64,000 nt of DNA. It comes from Phymatolithon calcareum (lineage: Eukaryota; Rhodophyta; Florideophyceae; Hapalidiales). This document shows positions 30,961 through 41,019 of this stretch, in pieces. Numbering within the stretch: the first letter of the stretch is position 1; the number at the start of each line of letters is the position of its first letter. The notes below the pieces were generated by a model. The model saw nothing but the letters and a program-made list of their open reading frames with translations, was not told where the DNA came from and did no database searches. Made by a program: the position numbers and the translations under genes. The stretch covers positions 1,984,001-2,048,000 of the forward strand of contig OZ345355.1 of NCBI GenBank assembly GCA_977006965.1, written 5' to 3'.

Positions 30961-31622
30961 CCTTAGTGGAGAGCCGACTGGGACCACCAAAGATGAGGAG
31001 ACGTGATCAAGCAGAAAGGTTTGCATTAAGCCTGGTAAGACACAAAAAACGCCTTGAAGAAACAGAAGAGTACTTTGGAAGAGATGAGGACGTAAAGGAA
31101 GCAATGAAGGATATTGAATATCTCAATATTTATGAAGACCTGCGACAAGCCCTTCAGAAAGCCCAGGAGGGATCTGTCACGAAGAAGAAGAGGAGAGAAG
31201 AAACAATTAAGGTACGGGAAAAGGAAGAAGAAGGCAGATCAATGAAGATTCCTATTGAAGGCAAGCTACCGGGGATCCTTTAGATAGGAGAAAGAAAAAC
31301 ACGTTTAAGATGCCTAAGGTTGACATTCAACCGAGTACCCCTTTGGAGGAAATCAGCATTCGGTGCCTATTGTGGGATTACCGCGGTGATCTAATTAGTC
31401 GCCTTACAACAAACTCTAGCGTCGTCGAAGATGAGTACAGAAATTGACTTTGAGTGCAAGAGACTCACAGGAGCTCTTGTTGGGAGAGAACTACGAATCA
31501 AGAACGTTTTGAATAGCCAGACGACTTTAGATTAGAGAATATCACAAGATCTGCCCCGTTACTCCAAGGTGAGGCTTTGGGAGCTCTCAAAATAAAATCA
31601 TCAAATATCCCTTAGTGGAGAG
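30961..31622 (+). mobile_element. LINE-B 3' end insertion with 13-bp duplication
   Basis: CCTTAGTGGAGAG at 30961-30973 and 31610-31622 bounds about 636 bp of LINE-B: MRRRDQAERFALSLVRHKKR, RQALQKAQEGSV, KIPIEGKLPGIL, then a stop (TAG at 31281-31283), LWRKSAFGAYCG, a second stop, and the 3' UTR ending AAAATAAAATCATCAAATAT. It is a close relative of the copies at 5.0-5.7 and 60.6-61.7 kb. Confidence 0.88.
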
Positions 31623-32095
31623 GTCGTCCGTAGCGACCGGGCGGCTCCATGATCGTACGAATTGAATGACCATGTATGCAAAGATCTACCTTAAGGCTAA
31701 TACAATCACATTCTTCCATCTCCCTTGTAGGAATTGCAAGACCGCATACGTAAAATTATACTCTACTTTATGTTGCGTATATAGAACTCATTATATTCCG
31801 AGAAACAGTCGAACCGACAGAATGATGTACTGACATCACGGATATAGAGAAAGAGCGAGTGTGCACGATATGTGGGAATGGGGAGTCAAGGTATAGCGGA
31901 GATTGAGCAATCTTTGTCAGAATGAACCCTGGAGATTCAGAAGCGCCCGGCTCGCATCCAATATTCGGCGAAGACTAAAAAGTGAGACGAACGTTGAGAG
32001 AGACGCAAAACAAAATGATGAAGGAGTTGCAGAAGGATCAGAAGATTGAAACCGTACTTTCAAAGAAGGCACTCCGGGATGACTAGGAAAAGGAC
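31623..32095. other. No gene recognised
   Basis: Short frames only. The first part is the continuation of the sequence into which the LINE-B copy inserted. Confidence 0.3.
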
Positions 32096-32290
32096 GAATA
32101 AAGAATCAACACCTTGGCGACGACAAAGACCCACTGGGCTCTAAACCATAGGAATCTATGTGCGCAATGGTGCATGGGACGATTTCCGAGGAATCCGTCA
32201 CTTCTGGAAGACGGGCTTAGCCTACTGAGAAAATAGTGTACGTCAACGATAAAGCAAGTGCTGTTCAAGACACTATCGACAAGAGCCGTA
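32096..32290 (+). mobile_element. LINE-C C-terminal relic
   Basis: One frame reads LCAQWCMGRFPRNPSLLEDG, matching the LINE-C signature YTKWFFGRFPRNPPK. The flanking sequence is heavily mutated. Confidence 0.6.
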
Positions 32291-32325
32291 CAAAGGAGAG
32301 TCGCGAGCTCGATTGATATATAGGA

Positions 32326-32350
32326 CCAGGGGAAAGTAACTTTCCCCTGG
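32326..32350. repeat. 11-bp-arm hairpin CCAGGGGAAAG / CTTTCCCCTGG
   Basis: Perfect inverted repeat with loop TAA. A similar hairpin lies at 62459-62485, and the LINE-A 3' UTR carries a weaker related one (AGGGGA...TTTCCCCT). Confidence 0.8.
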
Positions 32351-32469
32351 TAGGACTGAGAGCAAAGTAATTAGAGTACAAATCAAGATGTCATGTAACC
32401 TTCAGTTGGTTAGCTAGCTACAATTCTTCGATAATTCTTCCTCCTGTACGAGCGAGCCCATATCATTCT

Positions 32470-32555
32470 AGACGCAAGTCTGGAAATTGCAAAGTTGCCC
32501 CAAGCGTCTGTTGATGCGTTGGTAACTTTTAAAATAAAAATCTCCATCTCTCGCT
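32470..32555 (+). mobile_element. LINE-A 3'-terminal fragment
   Basis: GGAAATTGCAAAGTTGCCCC, then the conserved GATGCGTTGGTAACTTTTAA and an AAAATAAAAATC tail running into a pyrimidine-rich stretch. The relation of the upstream part (32326-32470) to LINE-A is uncertain. Confidence 0.7.
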
Positions 32556-32860
32556 CCTCTAAGAGCCTCAATTCCAGCTGTGATGCAATGAACCCTGACC
32601 ATTTCGTTTCCGGTTGTGAGCAAGTCTTTCTCACTCTGAAAACATCGTAGCTCAGCATGGGATGACATTCAAGTACTGTTTCTAGCCGTTGGCAGTTTGC
32701 ATGTGCAAGGAAAGAAACTCATGATTTCCGACGGGAGAACGAGGTTGCGAGACACCCGCAAGGCACTTCTAAGGGGTATTTCGCCATGGCACCAAGAGCG
32801 ATGCACAATGAAGATATTTTTGACTTTCCCTCACTCCAACAAGCATTCACACAAAGTATT

Positions 32861-34432
32861 CTACACAGCATACTTCAACACTGACCATCTGACGACGAAT
32901 GGGTTCAAAAGCCGCACAACTTCTGGGAATATTAACTTTCTGACTGCAATGCGGGAGTGTGATAGATCGGAAACAGACATGGACTTCAAATTTGCACACC
33001 CGGAAAACGCATCCACGGCTTGCAACAGATGCATTCCCAAATCAGCACTATCCGTGTCCCGAAAACGCCTAAGCTGTCGTTTTCCTTTTTTGAAAACGAC
33101 ATCAACATGTTCGAGCTCCAAATTAGCCTGCACCAATGCAAAAAGACCAACACTATCAATCGGCACCGACTCAAGTCTGAACCTTCGGAGCAATTGACAA
33201 CGCTTCGCTAAAAGAACTATCGCCCACAACGTATGCGCAGCCTCGATACGCACCTCGCGACCCTCATGAAATGCTGTGACTTCGTCATCGTCAATATCTG
33301 CAAAACTGAGATTCACATCCCTTAATTGCGACTCTCCATTTCCAAGAACTGCCCTGAGAGCGTCCACACTACTTGCGTCCATTCCGGTAAGACATATCGC
33401 TCGCAAATTGGAGCATCCAAGAGATGCAGGGGCACTTTCTTCGGAATGACGACCGCCACTCCACCGCAGCACATACAGTCGGGTACCCATCGCACGCACT
33501 GCATCGACGAATATTGGCCTTTCCGTAGCTTCAGGCTCGAGGATGCCTTGCTCCACCGCCTGAAGTACCTCCTCGGGCGGCTCCGGCGGCAGCGTTGCAT
33601 CAATGCGTACGTTCGTGCAAATTGCCGCAATGACGGTCAGATGCTCCGGAAGTAGATACCCACCTGCAAATTGCAATATCTCCAGTTGCGCCCCATAGCT
33701 AACAACCAGCGCCGTCATCTTCCCAGAGAGCTCAACCGGAGCGCCAATGAAGTGGATTTTGCGGAGCCGACGGCAATATTTCTGAACATGCGCAATTCCC
33801 GCAGGATTGAATACACAAACACGAAAGCTGAGCTCTTCCAGGCCGTACCCCAGCGCAGCGACAAGAGGAAAAATAAATGTATCCGCGCCAAGATAAAGCT
33901 TTCGGATTCCAGGGCAAGTCTGCGTGATAACGTCGACGCGCGGCCGGTGCACCGCGTCGCTGAGCGTCAGCGCGGTCAGGCGACCGCGTGCCGCGCGCAA
34001 TAACAACGAGAAGCAAAACGGCACGCGACGCACTTCGACTTCTATTACCTTGGTACATTTTGTCGCGAATGCGCCTATCCATGCACGATCGCCGGGAAGC
34101 TCGACGGTGTAGTCGACGACGAGCTTGACTAGGTCTGTGCCGAGCGCGTGCACGAGCGCGGCAAGTGGGCCATTTCCGACACGGGCGACCGCGCCAGACG
34201 ATGCGGGGACACCGCTATTGTCGACAAGACTGAGCGCAGTGAAGCGGTGAAGAACAGAGGCGCGTAACGAGGGAACTGAAGCGAGTAGGGCGAGCGCGTC
34301 GGGCGGGCTTACGTGCGCCTCCCAGTTGCGGTGGCGCGGACGCGAACTCACGAAACGGGCGAGATGCTCCAGTACGGGCGGGGAAAGCGTATCGAAGAAG
34401 CTCCTGCGTTCGACGGGAGGAGGAAAGAGCAT
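32861..34432 (-). CDS. F-box/leucine-rich-repeat-like protein
   Basis: An intact frame of 523 codons from the ATG at 34432 (MLFPPPVERR). An earlier ATG in frame at 34594 would add 54 low-complexity residues and is less likely. Near the N-terminus, FFDTLSPPVLEHLARFVSSR followed by a helical leucine-rich stretch resembles an F-box-like module. The rest consists of irregular leucine-rich segments such as LEELSFRVCVF, LRKIHFIG, LEILQFAGG, LRAICLTGMD, LRDVNLSFADI and LEHVDVVF, spaced about 25-60 residues apart, as in LRR proteins. Such proteins commonly act as substrate adaptors of ubiquitin ligases. The coding part is more GC-rich than its surroundings and has no stop or frameshift, so it is probably a functional host gene. 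Substrate unknown. Confidence 0.65.
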   Translation of the reverse strand: MLFPPPVERRSFFDTLSPPVLEHLARFVSSRPRHRNWEAHVSPPDALALLASVPSLRASVLHRFTALSLVDNSGVPASSGAVARVGNGPLAALVHALGTDLVKLVVDYTVELPGDRAWIGAFATKCTKVIEVEVRRVPFCFSLLLRAARGRLTALTLSDAVHRPRVDVITQTCPGIRKLYLGADTFIFPLVAALGYGLEELSFRVCVFNPAGIAHVQKYCRRLRKIHFIGAPVELSGKMTALVVSYGAQLEILQFAGGYLLPEHLTVIAAICTNVRIDATLPPEPPEEVLQAVEQGILEPEATERPIFVDAVRAMGTRLYVLRWSGGRHSEESAPASLGCSNLRAICLTGMDASSVDALRAVLGNGESQLRDVNLSFADIDDDEVTAFHEGREVRIEAAHTLWAIVLLAKRCQLLRRFRLESVPIDSVGLFALVQANLELEHVDVVFKKGKRQLRRFRDTDSADLGMHLLQAVDAFSGCANLKSMSVSDLSHSRIAVRKLIFPEVVRLLNPFVVRWSVLKYAV

Positions 34433-34624
34433 GGTGCGTGCAAGGTGGGAAGAAGACGAAGTTGACTTGGTTGCTGTCTTTTTGCCTTGGGCTTGTATCC
34501 TGTGCGGCATGCTAGAATCTCGGTCCATTGATTTTTGATCTCTGGTCCATCTGGTCCGCGAACATTGGACCGGCATTTCGAAGCAACAAAGCAAAATGAC
34601 AGAGAGCTGGATCCGAACGCCATC

Positions 34625-34815
34625 GTAATTAAGTGGATTTACTGAGAAGGTATCATGTGTCCCAACTTGAGGAAGGTCAGCACCTTTCTTAGCATTCTAC
34701 TACACTCGAAATTTCAGTTCCTTAATCAGAATTACTTATTATCGCATCGATGGCTCGGGCCACGTTGGCCTCCTCCTTAGGGGTCCATGTTATTGCCATA
34801 TAATCCATCATTGTT
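34625..34815 (-). mobile_element. LINE-C 3' end
   Basis: The plus strand reads AATTAAGTGGATTTACTGAG, the LINE-C terminal signature, followed by the 3' UTR and degraded C-terminal codons (compare 16.80-16.97 kb). Confidence 0.8.
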
Positions 34816-35384
34816 ATCCGAACGCCATCGCTGTCCAAAATTATTCCATGTGATCTCAAAAGTAGTTTCCGTTATCTCTCGACTTCAGGATCCCATCCAA
34901 GGGCAATGCCGTGAAAAAGTACGCGATAATCTAATATGATAAAAACGGCAGCTAGTTGCAGAAAATTAATCAGCGCAAGAACTCGAGCCGTTGAGTCGTT
35001 TAGAGGCAGTAGAGAACTAGAAGAAATTTTTGATAGCGACCGAGGCTTGGATCCATTTTCGAAATTTTCAGGAGAATTCCCATTCAAAAGTTATGAAATT
35101 AAAAAGCGTTGAAGGAGACAACGTCTCCCTCCTTGTAGCTTCCCTTCAGAACATTCACCTTGCACCAAACTATTCTTTAGGAGTAGCAGACCTAAGTCCG
35201 TGCTGCCCTGCAGTAATTGCTACTTCTTCGAGAGTAATGTAGATTGAAGACTTTTTCCAGAACTCAGTGAGCCAGTGGTGTTCACGGATCGATAAATGGC
35301 CGGATTCCGGAGAATACGCACGGCTGATAACTGTCGCGGACCATATTGCGCCTGGAAAACCACTTCTTTTCGTATCGCAAAGAG
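34816..35384. other. No gene recognised
   Basis: Two opposing short frames (35087-34872 minus, 35030-35242 plus) show no recognisable motif. Confidence 0.3.
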
Positions 35385-35435
35385 TGGATTTATTGAGAAG
35401 GTAACATGTGTCCCAATTAATGGAAAGTCGGCATC
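35385..35435 (-). mobile_element. LINE-C terminal stub
   Basis: AGTGGATTTATTGAGAAGGT at 35382-35401 and following bases, the 3' terminus of LINE-C, cut off after about 50 bp. Confidence 0.65.
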
Positions 35436-35905
35436 TTCTAACTGATATACTTTTTCTTCGAATATGCTACTTGATTTTTCGTCTAGTTTTGCTTTTCAAA
35501 TTTTTTCGTGGACTTGTTTTTCTGTTCTTCTTTCTCTCTTTTCTCTTCATTCTTATCATTCTCTTCTTTTGGTTCGTTTTTTTCTTTTCTTTGCTTTGCT
35601 TAGTTGTTCTTGATACTTTTCAGAAGGCGTTAATTTAACGCTAGAGCTTACTCTACAGCAAGTTCTTATTATGCAAATATTGGAGTATCTCTACTGGTCT
35701 ATCCCTTCTAAAATCTCACTCTTCCGATAAATTGCCGTCGAAAGACAGCCCGATCAGAACAGCGTATGATAAGGTGCTCCACTGTCCCCGTGAGGGCATA
35801 GGTGACATTTAGCACACCGGGTCGTAGAGTAGCGATTCATCCTCGCTTTGTCCATGGTGAAAGCGTGCCACAAAAGGACAGCAATTCACTATCAGCTCAT
35901 GCAGT
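35436..35905 (-). mobile_element. LINE-G relic: CCHC-type C-terminal segment and K/E-rich tail
   Basis: The minus strand encodes MDKARMNRYSTTRCAKCHLC and, after a frameshift, TGTVEHLIIRC. This is the Cys-x2-Cys ... E-H-L-x3-C pattern seen at the C-terminal end of many jockey/Tad-type LINE ORF2 proteins. The remainder, 35640-35440, is a CT-rich tract that reads as lysine/glutamate-rich on the minus strand. It differs from the C-termini of LINE-A to LINE-F. Confidence 0.5.
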
Positions 35906-35956
35906 ACCACCTCTGCACGTCTCTGGGAGATGTGCCCATTTTTCGGGAGCGCAGGT

Positions 35957-36242
35957 ATAGTCTGTTTGTTTGTTTGTTTGTTTATTGCAGGATATTTGAG
36001 CTACACAATGTGCACGTTACTCAACATCTTGGGGGTCTCTAACATGTTCCTGGGCTGGATCCATTCCTAGTACTCGCGTAACTGCTTCCCGCGAGTACTG
36101 TGGCACACCACTACACGGCGACATCCGTGTGCCCGTCGCGGAACGTAATTCAATTCTTGCTTATGACAGGACTCGAACCGGCGACCTCAACATTCCTTCC
36201 TGTATCATACCGAGATAGTCGCACAGGTGCGCGCACTGGCCT
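35957..36242 (-). mobile_element. tRNA-derived SINE
   Basis: On the minus strand an A-box-like TATCTCGGTA is followed about 40 bp later by a perfect RNA polymerase III B box, GGTTCGAGTCC (plus positions 36169-36179). A 180-bp body follows, and a CAAA-repeat tail (GTTT repeats at about 35963-35982 plus). A second copy, split by a DNA transposon, lies at 51.40-51.47 and 53.44-53.64 kb. The pol III promoter plus simple-repeat tail define a SINE of tRNA origin. Confidence 0.8.
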
Positions 36243-36429
36243 GCTTCTACAGGGCGGCTTTGTGAGAGGTATCTCATGAAGCAAAACCAGACTAGACTCC
36301 AAATTCCCTCGGCGCAAAATCATCACCGGTCTCATTCTTCACGACGCCGAAGTGATTCTTGATGCTTGATTCCTCAAAATTTTCTACTTTTGATAGGGAA
36401 GGACCTACCCGGATTTTAGCCTTTCAAAT

Positions 36430-36720
36430 GGACATTAACTATCTCAGCAACTAGGAGCACCTCAGCAAAGCATTGAAACAAGCAGAAGAAGGTAAAGTGT
36501 CGAAGAAGCGGTGATTAGAAGATGCAATCCAAGTGTGGCAAAAATGCGAAGAGGATCGCTCAGTGAAAATCGTGATAAACAAGCATAAGAAGTTACCAAG
36601 AGTGTTACAAATAAGGGACAGAACGAAGTAGAATGCGGCAAGTTAGAAGTAATTGAGAAGCTGCCCCGTTACTCACAGTGAGGTCTTGGGTGCTTTTAAA
36701 GTAAATCAACATATATCCCC
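36430..36720 (+). mobile_element. LINE-B variant C-terminus and 3' UTR
   Basis: Encodes EHLSKALKQAEEGKVSKKR, AIQVWQKCEEDRSVKI and LPRVLQIRDRTK, as in the copy at 29.5-29.7 kb. Most of the segment after RDRT is then deleted and the 3' UTR follows, ending AATCAACATATATCCCC. Stops are present. Confidence 0.8.
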
Positions 36721-36829
36721 TTCCGATTTGAACTCGCATTCTTGATGATCCCTTACCTTGGCGCTGATCAATTCTGTCGAAACTTATATTGCAACTTCGA
36801 AGAAAAAATGTGTCTGAAGTATCATATGG

Positions 36830-37195
36830 TCCTCCCCGTCCTCTTTCCCTATTGCCGACTGACCGTCTTCAGCAAAACTATCGGTCTCCTAATTCCAGCA
36901 AAAGTGTGGCTTTTAAAGCAGCTCTGATTCACTTTCCAATAAATCCACCGACGATGGTAGAAGAAATGAGTAGTAAAGGGGGACGTGCAGTTAGAATACT
37001 CAACAGCATCCTGAAGAAGCCTACTTGGACCCCTGCGGAGGAGAACAACGTGGCCCAAGTCATTGATGAGATACTACGAAATTCTGATTAAGGCAACTAA
37101 AGTTTCGAGTTTAGTAGAACACACTCTAAGAAAGGGGCCGATTTTCCTCAAGCTGGGATACAGGATGCCTTCTCAATAAATCTACTTAATTAGGA
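36830..37195 (+). mobile_element. LINE-C C-terminus and 3' UTR
   Basis: A frame ends HFPINPPTMVEEMSSKGGRA, VRILNSILKKPTWTPAEENN and VAQVIDEILRNSD, the best preserved LINE-C C-terminus in the window. The 3' UTR finishes with TTCTCAATAAATCTACTTAA. Confidence 0.82.
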
Positions 37196-37303
37196 TCCGA
37201 ACTTGATGTCTATCTTTCCCAATCGTGGGGTCTTGAAATTGGAACGGTGGGTGGTTTGTGATTGTCTGGATCCAAAGAAAAGTTGCATTGCGAATAGATT
37301 CGA

Positions 37304-38065
37304 TTATTCAGGAGCGACGTCGAACACGATCATGACAAACATAGCAATGAAAGCGCTCCATAGAATAAGGAAATACAAAGCAATGACAACATACGATTCC
37401 GAAAACACATAGTCCTCATTGAAATGAGCAAGTCTGACCACATCTTGACGATAATCATTTTGAACTTGTGAAGAGTCAACTAGAGCTGCTATGAAATTGT
37501 CAAGAACTTCAAGAATGCTTAGGTTTGGGTCCTCGTTTCGAACTTGAAGACTATCATGAATTAAAAAGATCAATACGATTGCTACGAGGCACACTCGGGG
37601 GCGGTTGAATGAAATCATCACAGGTGAATTTCGTAGAATCTGCCGGACGTTGTTTCCTAATCACTGTGTTCTCAGGGGTGAATCTGCCTATTCAACTGTC
37701 TCTTTTAGAAAAAGAATCATAAATACACATCCTATAGTTCTCAAAATCCCTACCATATACAGGAGAAAGAAATATGTAGTCGTAGAATGAGTGCTGCCTT
37801 CACAGTTTCCGAAAAGTAAAACTATTTTCACTCTAAGGATCTCACGAGGTTTCTCTCGCCAACGTATACATATTGTGTAAGAATAGTTTTGCAAACGCCT
37901 CACATTATCGCGGTTATAAACTATGCTAAAACAATATCCTCCATATATTGAGATACGTTTTGCCGTTGTGAGTTTAATAGTTAAACATTGTTCAGTATTA
38001 AAAGAGGTTATTGGTGAAGTCTCTGTTTGGTCAGTCTGCTCAAAGTCACTATATAATGGATTCAT
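37304..38065 (-). pseudogene. Decayed membrane protein gene
   Basis: Two open blocks share one frame (38065-37688 and 37621-37304), separated by two in-frame stops within 67 bp. The first has a polar N-terminal part with several cysteines and ends in the hydrophobic TYFFLLYMVGILRTIGCVFM. The second starts with VCLVAIVLIFLIH, has a polar loop, and ends with a long hydrophobic span (IALYFLILWSAFIAMFVMIV). At least three TM segments are likely. It could be a remote relative of the receptor-like frame at 43.8-45.2 kb (similar size of N-terminal polar region, Cys and TM order), but no shared motif proves it. Confidence 0.45.
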
Positions 38066-38468
38066 TCCTCATTCGCATGCTTGAAGTTCAGTCCAATAAC
38101 CAAATTAGATCTGCTTCAAGACGAAAATCAAGCAAGACAGTCTATTTACTCCCATGACTGACGCTACCTTCACAGTACCCGCTTCTGCGTTAGCGAACTG
38201 CAGAAGGATTAATGTTTCAATGGGAAGTGTATCATCTCCGAGGTCATTCGACAGCTGGGCAATAATCTGTTGTAATAACTTGATTCTTCACCAACCGAAC
38301 AACGATGGCACGGTCCGCACTCCACAGCATGTCACTGTTATCTCCCTCTCTTGGAACAGTATTGGTTATCGACAAGAATAAAATCAAATCCACATCAAGA
38401 GATCATGTCTTCCAGATGTCTTCATTACACGATCAACTGTAGAAGAAACTGAGACATGGTTTACTCTA

Positions 38469-39041
38469 TTGCTAAATGCGTCCACTATGCAAACAGTTGA
38501 GGAAAGTGTAGCTTTCAAGATGCTGAGAAGGACCATGGCGAAGAAAGAAAAGTTTCTGATGCAAATACCAGAGAGAAGAAATTCAGAAGAGCTTCAAGCC
38601 ACAAGTAATGACATCACATCGATGGAAACCAGAGAACCGTTTGATGAAGCGATGAAGCACATAATAGCGAACCAATCTGCAGAAGAACTCCGATCAGCAT
38701 TCCTGACAAAGGAAGGAGAGAGCCTTGAATCGAAGAGAAAGAGGAAAATTCCGTACGACAAGACAAGAGAACTCCCTGCAATACTCAAATTTCCACAACT
38801 GAAACACAGGCAACTGGCGATTCAGTACGCCTTTGGAGGATTTCCCCAAGTGTCTACCACACTGATGGCAGATAGATTCGGAAACAAAGTCAGACAGCAC
38901 ATGGAGACCTTGGATCGCAACTTGTCAGTCTATGAACTCAAGGAAGACGACAGAGCGGCAACTGAAAAGGCATTAAATGACCTTTTGCTCTTCAGCAAAA
39001 GCATCATCGAGAGTATGCAACATGAAGAAGACCTGTACTGA
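38469..39041 (+). CDS. LINE-D ORF2 C-terminal frame fused to kinase N-terminal codons
   Basis: An open 190-codon frame. The first 13 codons (MLNASTMQTVEES) belong to the kinase pseudogene; from codon 14 it is LINE-D ORF2 C-terminus. Features: a basic start, a helical charged middle (EPFDEAMKHIIANQ), KIPYDKTRELPAILKFPQLK, and the family signature LAIQYAFGGFPQVSTTLMAD, ending HEEDLY. It corresponds to 19779-19357, which ends FYDDME. No catalytic motif is included, since RT and endonuclease are upstream in the full element. The fusion is accidental and unlikely to be expressed. Confidence 0.7.
   Translation: MLNASTMQTVEESVAFKMLRRTMAKKEKFLMQIPERRNSEELQATSNDITSMETREPFDEAMKHIIANQSAEELRSAFLTKEGESLESKRKRKIPYDKTRELPAILKFPQLKHRQLAIQYAFGGFPQVSTTLMADRFGNKVRQHMETLDRNLSVYELKEDDRAATEKALNDLLLFSKSIIESMQHEEDLY
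38495..38508. repeat. Left 14-bp target-site duplication of LINE-D
   Basis: AGTTGAGGAAAGTG, identical to 39222-39235. Confidence 0.9.
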
Positions 39042-39221
39042 AAGAAGAAGCGACGCCTCGAAACTGTTACGAAGAGCAATCAAAACAACCGAACACATGC
39101 TAGGGTCCCAGATAGAATGCCAGACATAATAGTAGAGCCGCCCTAGCGAGGGAAGCACCTGAGGAAGCCCTGCCCGTATATTCGTATGACTGCGGGGCTT
39201 TAAAAAAATTGCAATAAAAAA
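38509..39221 (+). mobile_element. LINE-D 3' end inserted in the kinase pseudogene
   Basis: A 713-bp insertion between two copies of AGTTGAGGAAAGTG. It contains the C-terminal ORF2 codons, a 3' UTR with AGCACCTGAGGAAGCCCTGC (shared with 54.2-54.3 kb), and the tail TTGCAATAAAAAA. Identical duplications suggest it is relatively young. Confidence 0.9.
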
Positions 39222-39235
39222 AGTTGAGGAAAGTG
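39222..39235. repeat. Right 14-bp target-site duplication of LINE-D
   Basis: AGTTGAGGAAAGTG, identical to 38495-38508. Confidence 0.9.
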
Positions 39236-40260
39236 AATTTGAGAAGCTTAGAGATATCGGGAAGGGAAAGTTCGGATCCATTTTCCTTGTGAAACATAGT
39301 GGAACTGGGGAGACCATGTAGATGAAGTATATCAATAAGCGCTCCATGTCCCGACAGCAAGCTTTGGAAGAGCGACTGATTCTGAAAATGGGAGCCGATC
39401 ATCCTTTTGTCCTGGGTTTGAAGTACGCCTTCCAAACTCGTACTCATTTATGTCTGGTAACAAAGTTCTGCGCCGCAAGAGATCTCTCCAATTTCGTCCC
39501 TGACCACTCAACTGTACCTGAGATCACAGTTTTTCCGATTGCTGCAGAAGTTCTGCTCGGTCTAGAATATCTGCACAGCCTTGGTATCATGTATGATAGA
39601 TGTATCGTGATCTAAAGCCAGATACCGTTTTCCTCGATGAAGCCGGGCATGTTCGTTTCGTCGGCTTTCGATACTCAAAGATTCTTTGCAAGGTTTTTTG
39701 CGGCCCAGGATATGAAACACTGCTTGAAGATGATGGGGAGGAACCGCGGCCCAGGGCAATTACCATATATGGTACTCCGTTAGATATGGCTCCTGAAATG
39801 TGGTGACCGGGTGTAAGCTATGACCAACACGTTGACATGTGAGCAGTTGGTGTCCTGCTTTATGAGCTTCTCTGTGGGTACCGTTCTTTCGAGGGAGAAA
39901 CGTATGCTGACGTTGCTGGCCAAGTCAAATTCCGAGAACTTGAGTTTCCTTCGTTTGCGTCTTTGGAGTCTGTGAACTTGATCAGTGCCCTGCTTTATAA
40001 CAATGCACTGACACGACTCGGAGCGGGACACAGTGGATTTGCTGATATCAAGCCATCCCCATTTTTCGCAGGCTTGGACAGGAATTAGGTCACGGCTTGC
40101 GAAGGGCATCCTGATAACTTGGGAGAGTCTATGCAGTTTGTTGCTCTGAAAAACTGTTCTCTTTTAGGGGAGGAAGACAATGCGGTAAGTTTTGTTCCAT
40201 GTCTAGGCTGCTGCTGGCCTTTCAGAAGCGTTTATGAAGGCATTCTGGGTTATGCCTACT

Positions 40261-40619
40261 CTAGAGAGCAGGAGAACTGAAAAAGAAGCAGACAATGCAG
40301 CACTTTCACGTAATACAGGAACTTAAAGACAACTGTGCTCCGTTACATGTCTTCTTAAAAGAAGTAATGTAGCTTTTTATTTAGTAAAGGTCTCAGACCG
40401 CGAGGCCAAATAGTTCCAGACGCTTTGTTCGACTTAGAATTCTCACATTCTCGGATCGGACGATGGCGTTATCAAATATTTTTCGTTGCATGATGTGCCT
40501 AGAGGTATAGGCAGTTGCTCAGGATGAATCGTCTAATGACGAGAGACAGGCAGAGAAGAAGCGTACTTAGAAATAGCATTCATTATAGAGGCATCGAGAA
40601 ATAGAAATATATGGTAATC
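40261..40619. other. No gene recognised
   Basis: Probably the decayed 3' end of the kinase pseudogene. No repeat family is identified. Confidence 0.3.
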
Positions 40620-40850
40620 TTTGGAAAGGAAGAAGAAGAAGAAGTGGAGATTTTTATTATAGTGTTACCAACGCATCTGCAGACGCTTGGGGCAACACTT
40701 CTGATGAGCCACGAGGACTCAACTCAGAGCCCAGAGGCTCCATTTCGCATAAAAACGGCTATAGTCAGCAAAATTAGAAAACCTACCTCTGATCTCAACG
40801 GAGAGATCTCGAGGGGGAAAATCATTTCACTTCAATTTTGGAAAGGAAGA
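40620..40850 (-). mobile_element. LINE-A 3' end insertion with 14-bp duplication
   Basis: TTTGGAAAGGAAGA at 40620-40633 and 40837-40850 brackets 203 bp of LINE-A 3' UTR (CTT tail on the minus strand at about 40634-40645, CTCGAGGGGGAAAA at the 5' side). The interior has diverged from the other copies. Confidence 0.87.
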
Positions 40851-41019
40851 GGAAAAGAGAACTTTATTTAGTTACCATCGCTTTTTCACAGTTTAAAATC
40901 TCTGGGAAGGCAAGAATCACATTTAAAAATGATTCAAGTAGTTTAATTCTCTATCGCCAGCAACTAGAAATCAAATCGAACCAAAGATGGCTCATTTCCG
41001 GTTTAATAGGGCAGCTTCT

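Larger units (their letters stand above)
38360..40260 (+). pseudogene. AKT-like (PH + AGC kinase) pseudogene
   Basis: Before the LINE-D insertion, FITRSTVEETETWFTLLLNA has the look of the last strand and helix of a PH domain. After the insertion come EFEKLRDIGKGKFGSIFLVK (glycine loop), MKYINKRSM (ATP lysine), FVLGLKYAFQTRTHLCLV (typical AGC N-lobe), MYRDLKPDTVFLDE (catalytic loop with the AGC-type YRD), VGF where DFG is expected, GTPLDMAPEMW (GTPxxMAPE), VGVLLYELLCGYRSFEG, and a C-terminal ILGYAYSRE resembling the hydrophobic motif. Lesions: TAG 39319, an 11-nt insertion near 39595 with a repeated ATGTAT, TGA 39804, TGA 39840, TAG 40086, and loss of the DFG aspartate. It cannot encode an active kinase. 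Confidence 0.8.

Noticed and set aside
35436-35640. Hydrophobic F/L-rich plus-strand ORF as a membrane protein
   Set aside because: It is the complement of a lysine/glutamate-rich LINE tail (CT-rich tract); hydrophobicity is a by-product of base composition.
40180-40232. Possible short intron (GTAAGT ... TTTCAG) in the kinase pseudogene
   Set aside because: Splicing at these sites leads straight to a stop, while the unspliced frame continues to a hydrophobic-motif-like segment; the consensus is probably fortuitous.
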